DNA of 64,000 nucleotides from Paraflavitalea pollutisoli (lineage in GTDB: Bacteria > Bacteroidota > Bacteroidia > Chitinophagales > Chitinophagaceae): positions 186,001 to 250,000 of the forward strand of contig NZ_JARKMX010000014.1 in the NCBI RefSeq assembly GCF_029360705.1. The letters run 5' to 3'. Made by a program: the position numbers and the translations under genes. Positions 42,252 through 51,197 of the stretch are shown in pieces; the stretch's first letter is position 1, and each line of letters starts with the position of its first letter. The notes under the pieces were generated by a model. The model saw only the letters and a list, made by a program, of their open reading frames with translations, was not told the DNA's origin and ran no database searches.

Positions 42252-43754
42252 ATGAAATACATCCTGCTTGCCGCCGCCTGCTGTACCCTGACCATGACCG
42301 CCACTGCGCAAAAGCGTATTACGCTATCAAAAGAAACCCTCAAAGACAAGATCATGGGTGGCTGGGCCGGACAAACCATCGGCGTCACCTACGGTGGCCC
42401 GTATGAATTCCAGTTCAACGGCACCTTCATCCAGGACTACCAGCCCCTGCCCTGGGACGGCAGCGTATTAAAGACCAATATGCTCCACAATGCCGGCCTG
42501 TACGATGACCTGTACATGGACCTCACCTTCGTCGATGTATTTGAAAAATACGGCCTCAACGCCCCGGTGGATTCCTTTGCCAATGCATTCGCCAACGCTG
42601 GGTATTTCCTGTGGCATGCCAACCAAGCCGCCCGCTACAATATCCTGCATGGCATCAAAGCCCCACAATCGGGCCAATGGCAACACAATCCCCATGCAGA
42701 AGACATCGACTACCAGATCGAAGCCGACTACGCCGGCCTCATGAGCCCCGGCATGCCCAATACCGCCTCCGCCATCTCCGACAAGATCGGGCATATCATG
42801 AACTACGGCGATGGCTGGTACGGCGGCGTCTATATCGGCGCCCTGTATTCGCTGGCCTTCCTGCATAATGACATTCACTTCATCGTAACGGAAGCCTTGA
42901 AAGTAATTCCTGCGTCCAGCACCTATTACCAGTGCATCAACGATGTCATCAACTGGCACAAGCAATACCCCAACGACTGGCACCGTACCTGGTATGAGAT
43001 CCAACGCAAATGGTCGAACGATATCGCCTGCCACGACGGTATTTTCTCGGCATTCAACATCGACGCCAAGATCAACTCCGCCTATGTCGTACTGGGATTG
43101 CTGTATGGTCAAGGAGATTTTGGCCGGTCGCTGGAGATCGCCACCCGGGCCGGACAGGATGCCGATTGCAACCCCTCGTCGGTGGGCGGTATACTGGGCA
43201 CCATCTTGGGATACAAAAAGATTCCCACCCATTGGAAACAGGGCCTCGTGGATATAGAAGACATTCCCTTCAAGTACACCGACATCTCGCTCAACAAAGC
43301 GTATGTGATCGGTCTCGGTCACGCCTTGAAGAATATACAGGCCAACGGTGGCAACATCAACGGTGACCAGGTGGAGATCCTGGTACAATCACCCAAAGCC
43401 GTTGCGCTGGAACAGGGATTCCCGAATAACCAACCCATCAGCCGCACGGGCTTTTACAAAACCCTCGGCGAAGCGTCTTTCGAATTCGAAGGCACGGGCT
43501 TTTCGCTGGCAGGCGCAGCACATAAAAAGCAAAAGGATAGTCTGGAGTATGTATTTGAGGTGGCGGTCTTTATAGACGGGCAGCCAACGGAGACCGTTCA
43601 ACTGTCTACTGATTTTATCAAGCGCCGGCTCGAGATCTGCTGGAAATACCAACTGCCCAAAGGAAAACATGCTGTAAAACTAAAAGTCCTCAATCCACAC
43701 GAATCGTATGAACTAAAGACCTCCAGCTATATTGTATTTTCGGAGAAACGCTGA
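42252..43754 (+). CDS. Secreted ADP-ribosylglycohydrolase family protein
   Basis: A 500-residue protein with a signal peptide (residues 1-19, ending TATAQ) and an ADP-ribosylglycohydrolase-type all-alpha domain. Family elements are KIMGGWAGQTIGVTYGGP at the start, YDDLYMDLTFVDVF as the first metal-binding acidic block, and QDADCNPSSVGGILGTILGY as the second. Residues about 390-500 form a beta-sandwich-like tail (SFEFEGTGFSLAG, VFIDGQPTETV). Exported members of this family in Bacteroidota may act on glycosides or nucleosides rather than ADP-ribosylated proteins, so the substrate is uncertain. It converges on the protease gene with a 4-base gap. Confidence 0.87.
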   Translation: MKYILLAAACCTLTMTATAQKRITLSKETLKDKIMGGWAGQTIGVTYGGPYEFQFNGTFIQDYQPLPWDGSVLKTNMLHNAGLYDDLYMDLTFVDVFEKYGLNAPVDSFANAFANAGYFLWHANQAARYNILHGIKAPQSGQWQHNPHAEDIDYQIEADYAGLMSPGMPNTASAISDKIGHIMNYGDGWYGGVYIGALYSLAFLHNDIHFIVTEALKVIPASSTYYQCINDVINWHKQYPNDWHRTWYEIQRKWSNDIACHDGIFSAFNIDAKINSAYVVLGLLYGQGDFGRSLEIATRAGQDADCNPSSVGGILGTILGYKKIPTHWKQGLVDIEDIPFKYTDISLNKAYVIGLGHALKNIQANGGNINGDQVEILVQSPKAVALEQGFPNNQPISRTGFYKTLGEASFEFEGTGFSLAGAAHKKQKDSLEYVFEVAVFIDGQPTETVQLSTDFIKRRLEICWKYQLPKGKHAVKLKVLNPHESYELKTSSYIVFSEKR

Positions 43755-43758
43755 GCAC

Positions 43759-45396
43759 TTACTCTTTCCTGAGTAAGGGCGCCATCCATCCATTGATCAC
43801 GGCCATGGGCATCACCAATGCCGCCGTGCGACTAAACCGGCTGATCACGATACCACAACACTTGCCTGCCGCATCGTATACGGGTGCGCCACATTCCGCG
43901 GCTTGTACCCGGGCATCGATGGTCCACACCGAGGCAAATCCATCCCGGCGCACACTCGCGCCGCCTTTAAACAGTTCTGCCGGATGGGTTGGGGTGCGCG
44001 CGGGCCAGGCTCCCATCACGATCGTTTGCTGAAAAAGACTATCGCCCCTTTTCACGTCCAGCACCAGCGTATCATTGGGAAAGTATTGCGCTAATAGCGC
44101 ACCATAGTCGGCCGGCTGATGGATGGGCTGTCCGCCAAAACGCAGTATCTTATCCTGCAGTTGTATGCGGGCCTGTACCAAGGGGCTATTGGGATGTATA
44201 TTGGCCAGGGTAGCCGCACCGTCCATCCACCGGGCACCGGCGCCGAAAAAGCCGCTGCTGTATTTCACCGGCAGCGCAATGGGGGCACAGCCCACCACTC
44301 CCCGCTTCTGCCGGCCACCCGGCAGCGCCGCATACACGAAACTACCGGGCGCCGGGCCAACGCCTGCATAGCTGGTATCTGTCTTCGACAAGGCACCTGT
44401 TAACTTTTTATCGACCCACAACAATACCAGGTCATGCTCCCGGCTATGGCTCACCACCTTCGCCAACAGGCGTTCCTGGTTGGTGACCACCACCGGCGCT
44501 GCTCCCACCTCACTGCTTTTACTCAGGATATAAGTGCCGCGTCCATCAAGGCTGATCGCCGTGCCAGCTATCGATTGTAGCTTACCCGCTACCTCACTCT
44601 GCAGCGACACTACGGCGGCGTTGGCAAGCTTTACCTGCGCGGGCACTGGTGCGTACTTAACAGCTGCGGCCGTTGGCACCTTCACTTTGTCCGCTGCCGG
44701 GAAATCAGTATACGTTTCCGCTTTGGTCAAGGCTGTCCAGTATTGCCGGTACAGATCGACGGGTGTATGAAAATTGCGGTCTTCCGATGTATCGCAACGA
44801 CTATTGAGGGCAATCACGCGGCCTTGCAGATCGAATAGGGGTCCGCCCGAATCACCCGGCTCCATCACAGCCGTAGTGGCCAGGAACTCCGATTCCATCC
44901 TCGGGTTGGCGACCACGCCAAACCGTACCGTCGGGAAAGGCTGCGCGAGTGTTTCGGGATAAGCGATCATCAAACACGGATCACCGGATCGCATAGCTGC
45001 CGTATGGCCCATGGGCGCAAAGGGCCACGGGCCCGGCGCGAGGAGCTTCATCATCGCCACATCGGGGAGGTTGGATACATTGTCGCGCGCGATACGGCCC
45101 AGCCCGACGGCCAACGCTTCGCGCCCGTCGGGGAAATGCACCTTGTAGGTCTGTTGCGGGCGCGTGGTATGTGCCACCGTCAACAGATAACCATCAGCGG
45201 TCACCACCACCGCACTGAAAGGCGCACTGTTCTGTTGCTGCTGTACGGTATCGAAACCATAACAACGCACCGAAGCAGGGCGCGCGCGTTCGATAGCCGT
45301 TCGCAAAGCAGCGGGCACGGGAATTGGTTGTTGACGACCATACACGGTAATCGCACTCAACAACAGGATTGATACAAAGAGTCGGTTCAATAACAT
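43759..45396 (-). CDS. Exported serine protease with a second, degenerate protease domain and PDZ
   Basis: A 545-residue protein with a signal peptide (MLLNRLFVSILLLSAITVYG). The first trypsin-like domain has an intact triad: H76 (LTVAHT), D112 (LPDVAMM) and S183 (GDSGGP). A second protease-like domain (from about 265) lacks the active residues: the His position reads ILSKSSEV, Asp is kept in EHDLVLLW, and the Ser site reads ECGAPVYD. A PDZ-like segment (HPNSPLVQARIQLQDKILRFGG) is inserted in it. The second half may bind substrates or peptides. The start at 45396 gives the signal peptide. It diverges from the VioB-like gene. Confidence 0.83.
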   Translation of the reverse strand: MLLNRLFVSILLLSAITVYGRQQPIPVPAALRTAIERARPASVRCYGFDTVQQQQNSAPFSAVVVTADGYLLTVAHTTRPQQTYKVHFPDGREALAVGLGRIARDNVSNLPDVAMMKLLAPGPWPFAPMGHTAAMRSGDPCLMIAYPETLAQPFPTVRFGVVANPRMESEFLATTAVMEPGDSGGPLFDLQGRVIALNSRCDTSEDRNFHTPVDLYRQYWTALTKAETYTDFPAADKVKVPTAAAVKYAPVPAQVKLANAAVVSLQSEVAGKLQSIAGTAISLDGRGTYILSKSSEVGAAPVVVTNQERLLAKVVSHSREHDLVLLWVDKKLTGALSKTDTSYAGVGPAPGSFVYAALPGGRQKRGVVGCAPIALPVKYSSGFFGAGARWMDGAATLANIHPNSPLVQARIQLQDKILRFGGQPIHQPADYGALLAQYFPNDTLVLDVKRGDSLFQQTIVMGAWPARTPTHPAELFKGGASVRRDGFASVWTIDARVQAAECGAPVYDAAGKCCGIVISRFSRTAALVMPMAVINGWMAPLLRKE

Positions 45397-45694
45397 ATAA
45401 TTCGGTACGGGATTTAGTTCAGCGCGCGAATGTATCTCTTTTTCGCGGCTTCGATCATTACGTGCGTCCCAGTGCAGCAAGCGGCTGCATCACCGGCTGT
45501 ATTTGCGTTTGAACGGAAACGAGCATATCCGTAGTTATACTGATTTCTTAGATCACTGGCGGATAAAATACCGTCTTTATACTGTTTTTACAATGCGCGG
45601 CATATCCTTTCTTTACACCAGCAACCTACCTTATAGCCCCTCTCCCTCACCCGTATATCATTATCGCTCGCAAACACTATTAAATCTTTCTGCT

Positions 45695-47725
45695 ATGGGA
45701 GTTTTCCATTATCCACGCATCAACGTGAACGGGTTGTTGCAGGTGAACGTTGGCACCGCCAACAACGACGATTATTCCAATGACACCTTTTTACCAGACT
45801 CGCCTTACGCACCTGGTCAACCCGTGCGACTGGCCGATTCGGTCAACGTACAACCCATGCGCTATGGGATGTCGGACGAAGAGTGGATGAAATGGGCTGT
45901 TACGCCGCTGGACGTAGCCCCGCCCCCTTCATCGCCCCTGCTACTCAACAAGAGCGAAGGCGCTACCAGCAAAACCCAACTCATTCCCGGCGAATGGAAC
46001 TTTTACGGCGATATGGGCCTTACCATGATGGGCGTGAAGGTCACCGGCATCACCGATCCCGGCAGCATCATTCCTGCCTCGCTGAAATCATCCTTATTGC
46101 AAGGCATACTCAGCTTCAACAATCGCCCCGGCGATACCGGCAGAAGTACGGGTATGATCATCGATGTAAACCCGGAGGATTCCAACTGCTCGCAAATGTT
46201 TGCCGACTTTCTCTCTATGGAGGCCAATGGAGCCTTTCTTTTTTCGGGTAAACCCACCAAGGGCATGACACGCTGGATCAACTTTCAGCGCAACACCAAC
46301 CTCTCTGGCCCCAATGGAGCGGCCGCTACGTTTCAAATGTGTGTACCACTGGCCGACCTGCAAGGACAGCCCATCTTACAAGGTATGCCAACCACTTCGC
46401 CCGAAGGTACGCCCCTCAAAGGCATCTTATTCCGCTATACGCTGTACCGCCCCTTGCAAAAGATCAACGTATTCAAATACGATCCGCAGCAATGGATACA
46501 ACAAATGACGGCGCTGTATGCCAACCAGGGCCTCAATCCCGACTATATCCAACTGCAGGGCACCATCGCACCCTGGTTTGCCGGAGAGCCGGAATCATGC
46601 CCTGTAGGCCGTTTCCTGGTGCCTCCACCCGGCAAGCCACCGCTGCCGGTACCACCCAACTCCAAAAGCAATGGGCCGCTGTTCAATCTTTGTCCGGCGA
46701 TGGCTGCTATCGATGCCAATAGCAATACCCTGTCGGTCGACTTTTCGGCCAGCTTCCCCGACCAATATGGCGGTGGCCCTGCTTATGATCCGCTACAGCT
46801 CAACAACAATCCCCGGTGGGATTTTGGCCCCGTATACCTCAAGTTATCTTACAATGGCGTATCGGTGATCTCGCAATTGATCGACTACCAAAACCTGGCC
46901 GCCAACGACGCTGCGGGCTGGGTATTCGATTTTCCCATCGACCTCACCAGCGACGTGATCCAGGAATACCTGCAGCAAGGATCGTTCACCGTCGAAAGCA
47001 CGCAATACGGTGTGTTGCTGCAGGAGAGCCCTTATTTTATCGTATCCGACCAATCGGGCGTGTATGCCGAGCAGGATACCACCCAGTCGCCCAATAATTT
47101 GTTTCGTAATGATGGGGGGGGCCTGGTCAATACCTCCTTCCTCGTGTACAAAAGAGGTACGCTGTTGACGGCAGCAGACCCTGAAAGGCTCACCTTATCG
47201 TACTACGACACCACGCCCAACCAGCAACCGGGTACCCTGCAACCGCTGGCCAGCAACTACCAGTCGGGCCAACCCATCAGCATTGCCGTGAGTACGGCTG
47301 GCAACCGTTGCATCACCGCTGTACTTTCTACCGACCCACCACCGCCGACGCAATACAGTGGCCTCAATGCCACTATTGCCCCGCTCATCAACCTGCGGAT
47401 ATTGCCGTATACCGATTACACCCAATACTACCTGCCACGCACCAACCCCACCGATCCGTATGTGGGTAATGACCTGCTCACCTTCGACGTGATCTACAAC
47501 GAAGTGTTTCGCAATTATTACCTGCTGTACCCGGCCATGAGCCAGCGTATACCGTTGAATGATCCGGAGCAATGGAACGATGCAGAAATGGCGGGCCGCC
47601 TCCTGCAGCGGATCAGTCTGCCTTATTGGGGTAAAGCCGAAGCCATGCCGAGAACGCGGGACCTCTCCCAAAGCCGGCGGGAACTGCTGACTGCCTGGTG
47701 TTTAAAATTCTTCCAAAATCCTTAA
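45695..47725 (+). CDS. VioB N-terminal-domain homologue (no ferritin-like domain)
   Basis: A 676-residue protein without signal peptide. It resembles the N-terminal half of VioB/RebD-type iminophenyl-pyruvate dimer synthases: start MGVFHYPRINVNGLLQVNVGTANND (VioB-like F-PRIHFRG-x-x-x-VN-x-x-TAN), NFYGDMGLT, DFLSMEANGAFLFSG, and the end NEVFRNYYLLYPAMSQRIPLND then MPRTRDLSQSRRELL, which parallels the VioB stretch before its ferritin-like domain. The catalytic ferritin-like half is absent and the frame stops there. Violacein or indolocarbazole genes are absent. A Kelch-like secreted protein follows 11 bases later. The ATG at 45695 is chosen because upstream codons lack protein character. Homology rests on memory of VioB. 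Confidence 0.72.
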   Translation: MGVFHYPRINVNGLLQVNVGTANNDDYSNDTFLPDSPYAPGQPVRLADSVNVQPMRYGMSDEEWMKWAVTPLDVAPPPSSPLLLNKSEGATSKTQLIPGEWNFYGDMGLTMMGVKVTGITDPGSIIPASLKSSLLQGILSFNNRPGDTGRSTGMIIDVNPEDSNCSQMFADFLSMEANGAFLFSGKPTKGMTRWINFQRNTNLSGPNGAAATFQMCVPLADLQGQPILQGMPTTSPEGTPLKGILFRYTLYRPLQKINVFKYDPQQWIQQMTALYANQGLNPDYIQLQGTIAPWFAGEPESCPVGRFLVPPPGKPPLPVPPNSKSNGPLFNLCPAMAAIDANSNTLSVDFSASFPDQYGGGPAYDPLQLNNNPRWDFGPVYLKLSYNGVSVISQLIDYQNLAANDAAGWVFDFPIDLTSDVIQEYLQQGSFTVESTQYGVLLQESPYFIVSDQSGVYAEQDTTQSPNNLFRNDGGGLVNTSFLVYKRGTLLTAADPERLTLSYYDTTPNQQPGTLQPLASNYQSGQPISIAVSTAGNRCITAVLSTDPPPPTQYSGLNATIAPLINLRILPYTDYTQYYLPRTNPTDPYVGNDLLTFDVIYNEVFRNYYLLYPAMSQRIPLNDPEQWNDAEMAGRLLQRISLPYWGKAEAMPRTRDLSQSRRELLTAWCLKFFQNP

Positions 47726-47736
47726 TCAACTGTTTT

Positions 47737-49155
47737 ATGTCAACCATCCATAAATATGTCCTTTGCCTGATCGCTGTGCTCATGACCGGTGTCGCCAGCG
47801 CACAGGCTCCTTATGTCGTTACCGTAAAACCCTGGGATAGCAGCTTCGCCATCGGCGTGCAGTCTTTTGCCTGGGCCAGCTATGAAGGCAAATTGCTCAT
47901 CGTAGGTGGACGCACCAACGGCTTTCACCGCACGTCGGACAAAGAGCGCACCTTCCCCTCCCAATACGACAACCAACAGTTCCGGGTAATCGATCTGAAA
48001 AATAAGCAAGCCTACAGTGCCGACATCCCCGGCGACTTTCTGTTGCCTTTGCGCACCACCAATATGGCCTACTACCAGGATGGCAATACACTGTACTTTG
48101 CCGGCGGTTATGGCTCTACCTGCAACAGTGATTCGGCTTCCTGCTACCAAACCTTCCCCAACCTGACAGCCATCCAGGTAGCCGGACTCGTCAATGCGAT
48201 CGTGGCCGGACAAACCACCAACTTAGAACAATACCTGACCATGATCACCGATGAGCGGATGCGTGTGACCGGCGGTGGCCTGGAGAAGATCGGCGATTAT
48301 TTCTACCTCGTATTCGGACAGAATTTCAACAGCATCTATAAGGGTGGGATCAGCGGCATCTATACCGAAGAGATCCGGCAGTTCAGGATCAACAACAGCA
48401 ACGGCCAGTTATCGATCAGCGATTACAGTGCCACGACTACGCCCTTGCAATACCAGGGCATGTCGCAGTTTCACCGGCGCGACCTCAACATCTTCCCCAC
48501 CATACTACCCAATGGCACGGAGGGTATTGGTGCGCTGGGCGGCGTATTTACCCAACAGGCAGGCCCCTACCCCAATCCGCTGACCATTGCTGCCGGCAAT
48601 GGGTCGGCAACCGCGGCTATCGACACCGGGTTTCAGCAAAAGTTTTGCCTGTACGATTGTGCCCGCATGCTGGTATATGATCCCCGTGGCAAGAATATGT
48701 ACGCCACGCTGTTTGGCGGCATTACGGATTACTACTACGATAAGTCCGGCAAGCCAGTACCATCGAACATGTCCAACTTCATGCCCTTCTTCAATCACCT
48801 GAGTACGGTGGGCCTTAGCAGCGCTGGCACCTATACAGAATATCCGCAATACCAGCCGGCCCTGCCGGGATATATAGGCTCCAATGCGTCTTTTATACCG
48901 CTCACGGGCGTAGCTACCTATGGCCGTAATCCCAACATCATCGATTACTCCACCTTACCACCCGGCAAGGCAGTACAGGTCGGCTGGATCTATGGGGGCA
49001 TTACGGCTACAGCGCCACAGTCGAGCGAGTTCAACCCCACTTTTTCCAACAAGGTGATCTATGCCGTCTACGTCACGAGAAACAGTGCCGCGGGCAAAAA
49101 GGCAACACCCAAACCCATCAAACGAATGACCCGAAAACCTTCTTCAAAAGCATAA
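47737..49155 (+). CDS. Secreted Kelch-like beta-propeller protein
   Basis: A 472-residue protein with a signal peptide (IAVLMTGVASAQA, cleavage near residue 22) and Kelch-like repeats: FAWASYEGKLLIVGGRTNGFHR, MAYYQDGNTLYFAGGYGSTCN and RMLVYDPRGKNMYATLFGGITDYY, each with the GG pair and a Y or W before the next strand. Loops are unusually long and carry Cys pairs (C-N-S-D-S-A-S-C). The C-terminus is basic (KKATPKPIKRMTRKPSSKA). It starts 11 bases after the VioB-like gene and is almost surely cotranscribed. The pairing suggests that the two act together, perhaps on a substrate in the envelope, but no function is known. Confidence 0.78.
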   Translation: MSTIHKYVLCLIAVLMTGVASAQAPYVVTVKPWDSSFAIGVQSFAWASYEGKLLIVGGRTNGFHRTSDKERTFPSQYDNQQFRVIDLKNKQAYSADIPGDFLLPLRTTNMAYYQDGNTLYFAGGYGSTCNSDSASCYQTFPNLTAIQVAGLVNAIVAGQTTNLEQYLTMITDERMRVTGGGLEKIGDYFYLVFGQNFNSIYKGGISGIYTEEIRQFRINNSNGQLSISDYSATTTPLQYQGMSQFHRRDLNIFPTILPNGTEGIGALGGVFTQQAGPYPNPLTIAAGNGSATAAIDTGFQQKFCLYDCARMLVYDPRGKNMYATLFGGITDYYYDKSGKPVPSNMSNFMPFFNHLSTVGLSSAGTYTEYPQYQPALPGYIGSNASFIPLTGVATYGRNPNIIDYSTLPPGKAVQVGWIYGGITATAPQSSEFNPTFSNKVIYAVYVTRNSAAGKKATPKPIKRMTRKPSSKA

Positions 49156-49164
49156 GCCACGACT

Positions 49165-49803
49165 ATGCGCAAGATGGGCATCACGTTATTGGTCATTACC
49201 ACGATTATCATTGGTATATTCCTGGGCTTTCCGGAACTGGAGGCGCGTTGTATGGCCTGGCTCGATCGATACCGGGCGCAGCCGGAGGGTTTTGTGCTGG
49301 TGAGTTTCTGCCTGCTGAGTGTGGATGTGTACCTGCCGGTGCCGTCGAGTATCGTCATGTTTGCGAATGGCGCCGTATTGGGCATCGCAGGTGGCACCTT
49401 ACTTTCGTTGGCGGCGGCGCTCACCGGCAGTATGGCGGGTTTCTACACCGGTCGTTTGTCACGCCGGTTGGCGCAACGCTTTGTACCGGCAAACCGGCAG
49501 CGGGAAGCCGACGAGCTGTTTGAACGGTATGGGCCGATCAGTATCATCATTACGCGTGGTATACCGGTGTTGTCGGAGGCGATGGCCATTCTCGGCGGCA
49601 CCCGGCAGATGACGGCCCTGCGTTTTTTACAACTCAACCTCCTGGGCTATTTACCGGTATGCCTGCTGTACAGCCTCTTTGGTCATTACGCACACAGTTC
49701 CGCCGCATTTTTGTGGGCTTTCGCCAGCTCCATTGTCATCGCTTTTTTGTACTGGGTGGGTGGACGAGTCTTTGTCAAAAAAAGCGTACCCCGCAAAACA
49801 TAG
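49165..49803 (+). CDS. VTT domain (TVP38/TMEM64-type) membrane protein
   Basis: A 212-residue membrane protein with about five hydrophobic segments and a VTT/SNARE-associated domain: DVYLPVPSSIVMFANGAVLGIAGGTLLSLAAALTGSMAGFYTGR, then the arm with RGIPVLSEAMAILGGTRQMTALRFLQLNLLGYLP. The P-x-P-S and R-G-I-P-x-L-S-E-A elements are typical of DedA/TVP38 proteins, which are thought to move or flip phospholipids or undecaprenyl phosphate. It begins 9 bases after the Kelch-like gene and is likely to be in the same operon. Confidence 0.88.
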   Translation: MRKMGITLLVITTIIIGIFLGFPELEARCMAWLDRYRAQPEGFVLVSFCLLSVDVYLPVPSSIVMFANGAVLGIAGGTLLSLAAALTGSMAGFYTGRLSRRLAQRFVPANRQREADELFERYGPISIIITRGIPVLSEAMAILGGTRQMTALRFLQLNLLGYLPVCLLYSLFGHYAHSSAAFLWAFASSIVIAFLYWVGGRVFVKKSVPRKT

Positions 49804-49895
49804 GTGGTCGTCACGGCTTCGTGTCTGCGCGCGCGGGGCGGTATAGGTATTCTCAACCATTCCCCTTACATTTGGCGTAAGAGTATTAAAATTTT

Positions 49896-50498
49896 ATGCC
49901 CGTGCGCCCCCAAACAACCCTTCCGTACGCCCTTTCTTTTGTGATGGCTGTAGTATTGATCGCAGCCGCTTGTAGTCCTGCTACTAAAGTTAATAACGAC
50001 CCCGCCTACGGCTCTACTACGGCCTATATTATTTCCACGAAGCAATTGCAGAGCGATAAGATACCCGACAGTGTGTTTCGGCTGATCAACCTGCGCAGGC
50101 TGACGGTGAATGGAGGTGGCTGTAATGCGGCCACGAAGCCAAATGCCAATTGCTGGATGCTGCGCGAGATCCCGGCAGAAATAGCCAGCCTGCAACAATT
50201 GCTCACGCTGGAGCTAAAGGCGAACGACCTGCAGGCAGTGCCGCAGGAACTATCTTACCTGCTCAAACTAAAGACACTCGACCTGTCAGACAATCCCAGG
50301 CTGACCCAGATCAACCCTATTACCAAGCTGGTCAACCTCGAATACCTCTACTTGTATGGTTGTGACTTACAGGTATTGCCTGCGGATCTTAGCGGCCTGG
50401 TCAACCTGAAACAATTGGGATTGGCGGGTAACCGCATTGGTATTACAGAACAGGAGCGGATCAAAGCCGCCTTGCCGGGGTGTAAGGTCACGTTTTAG
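49896..50498 (+). CDS. Leucine-rich-repeat lipoprotein
   Basis: A 200-residue protein with a lipoprotein signal (VVLIAAAC; Cys26) and about five leucine-rich repeats: NLRRLTVNGGG, QLLTLELKANDLQAVPQEL, KLKTLDLSDNPRLTQI, NLEYLYLYGCDLQVLPADL, NLKQLGLAGNRIG. They match the plant-like/bacterial L-x-x-L-x-L-x-x-N-x-L type. It should be tethered to the outer membrane or periplasmic face and bind a protein or glycan. It stands 4 bases before the convergent end of the OmpR-type regulator gene. Function unknown. Confidence 0.85.
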   Translation: MPVRPQTTLPYALSFVMAVVLIAAACSPATKVNNDPAYGSTTAYIISTKQLQSDKIPDSVFRLINLRRLTVNGGGCNAATKPNANCWMLREIPAEIASLQQLLTLELKANDLQAVPQELSYLLKLKTLDLSDNPRLTQINPITKLVNLEYLYLYGCDLQVLPADLSGLVNLKQLGLAGNRIGITEQERIKAALPGCKVTF

Positions 50499-50501
50499 GC
50501 A

Positions 50502-51197
50502 CTACCGCTTGTGCTCCACCAGTGAATATCCTTGTCCGCGGGTATTGATGATCTCGATGGTGGTATCTTCTTTCAACAGCTTGCGAAGCCGCGTAACGTA
50601 CACATCCATACTTCTGGCGGTAAAGGGATTGTCTTCGCCCCACAGCCTGATCAGGGCCAGCTTTCTATCCAGCAACTGGTTTTTATGCTGCAGCAATAGC
50701 AGCAGCAAGTCAGCCTCGCGCTGCGACAGCGTGGATACGTTGGCGCCATCTGCCAATTCAAGGTACTGGTGCCGGAAGAGAAAGCGACCAAGGGTCATTT
50801 GTTGGGGTGTGGCATCTGCAGACTGACTCACTTTACGCCGTACCAACGCCTTCAACCGGAGGATCAGTTCTTCCATACTGAAAGGTTTCTTCATATAATC
50901 ATCCGCCCCCAGTTCAAATCCTTTTAATACGTCTTCGTTTTGCGTACGGGCTGTCAGCATGATCAGCGGAATGTGCTCATCCACGACGCGTATCTCTTCC
51001 ACCAACGCAAAGCCATCTTTGCGGGGCATCATCACATCGATCACACATACATCTGGCCGGAAGGTTTTGTACAGCTGCCATCCTTCCACGCCGTTTTTGG
51101 CGATCTCCACCACAAAACCTCTTTTCTCCAGCGATTCCTTGAGGATGGAGGCCAGTATTTGCTCATCCTCGACCAATAGTACCCGTATATTTTCCAT
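50502..51197 (-). CDS. OmpR/PhoB family response regulator
   Basis: A 231-residue regulator: receiver domain with acidic residues E10-D11, phosphoacceptor D54 (DVCVIDVMMP) and Lys in ADDYMKKPFSM, then an OmpR-type winged helix (about 130-228: LSQREADLLLLLLQHKN, SMDVYVTRLRKLLKEDTTIEI, NTRGQGYSLV). It overlaps the stop of its cognate kinase gene by one base (51197), so the two are coupled. Repeated GTTAAC sites 80-160 bases upstream of the kinase start are likely binding sites for this protein (see 52646-52667). Confidence 0.95.
   Translation of the reverse strand: MENIRVLLVEDEQILASILKESLEKRGFVVEIAKNGVEGWQLYKTFRPDVCVIDVMMPRKDGFALVEEIRVVDEHIPLIMLTARTQNEDVLKGFELGADDYMKKPFSMEELILRLKALVRRKVSQSADATPQQMTLGRFLFRHQYLELADGANVSTLSQREADLLLLLLQHKNQLLDRKLALIRLWGEDNPFTARSMDVYVTRLRKLLKEDTTIEIINTRGQGYSLVEHKR

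Noticed and set aside
42468-43388. Minus-strand 306-codon frame opposite the ADP-ribosylglycohydrolase gene
   Set aside because: Antisense to strong family motifs; Val/Gly-rich composition typical of shadow frames.
45695-47725. Calling the VioB-like gene vioB
   Set aside because: The catalytic ferritin-like half and all partner genes are missing, so a violacein role is not supported.
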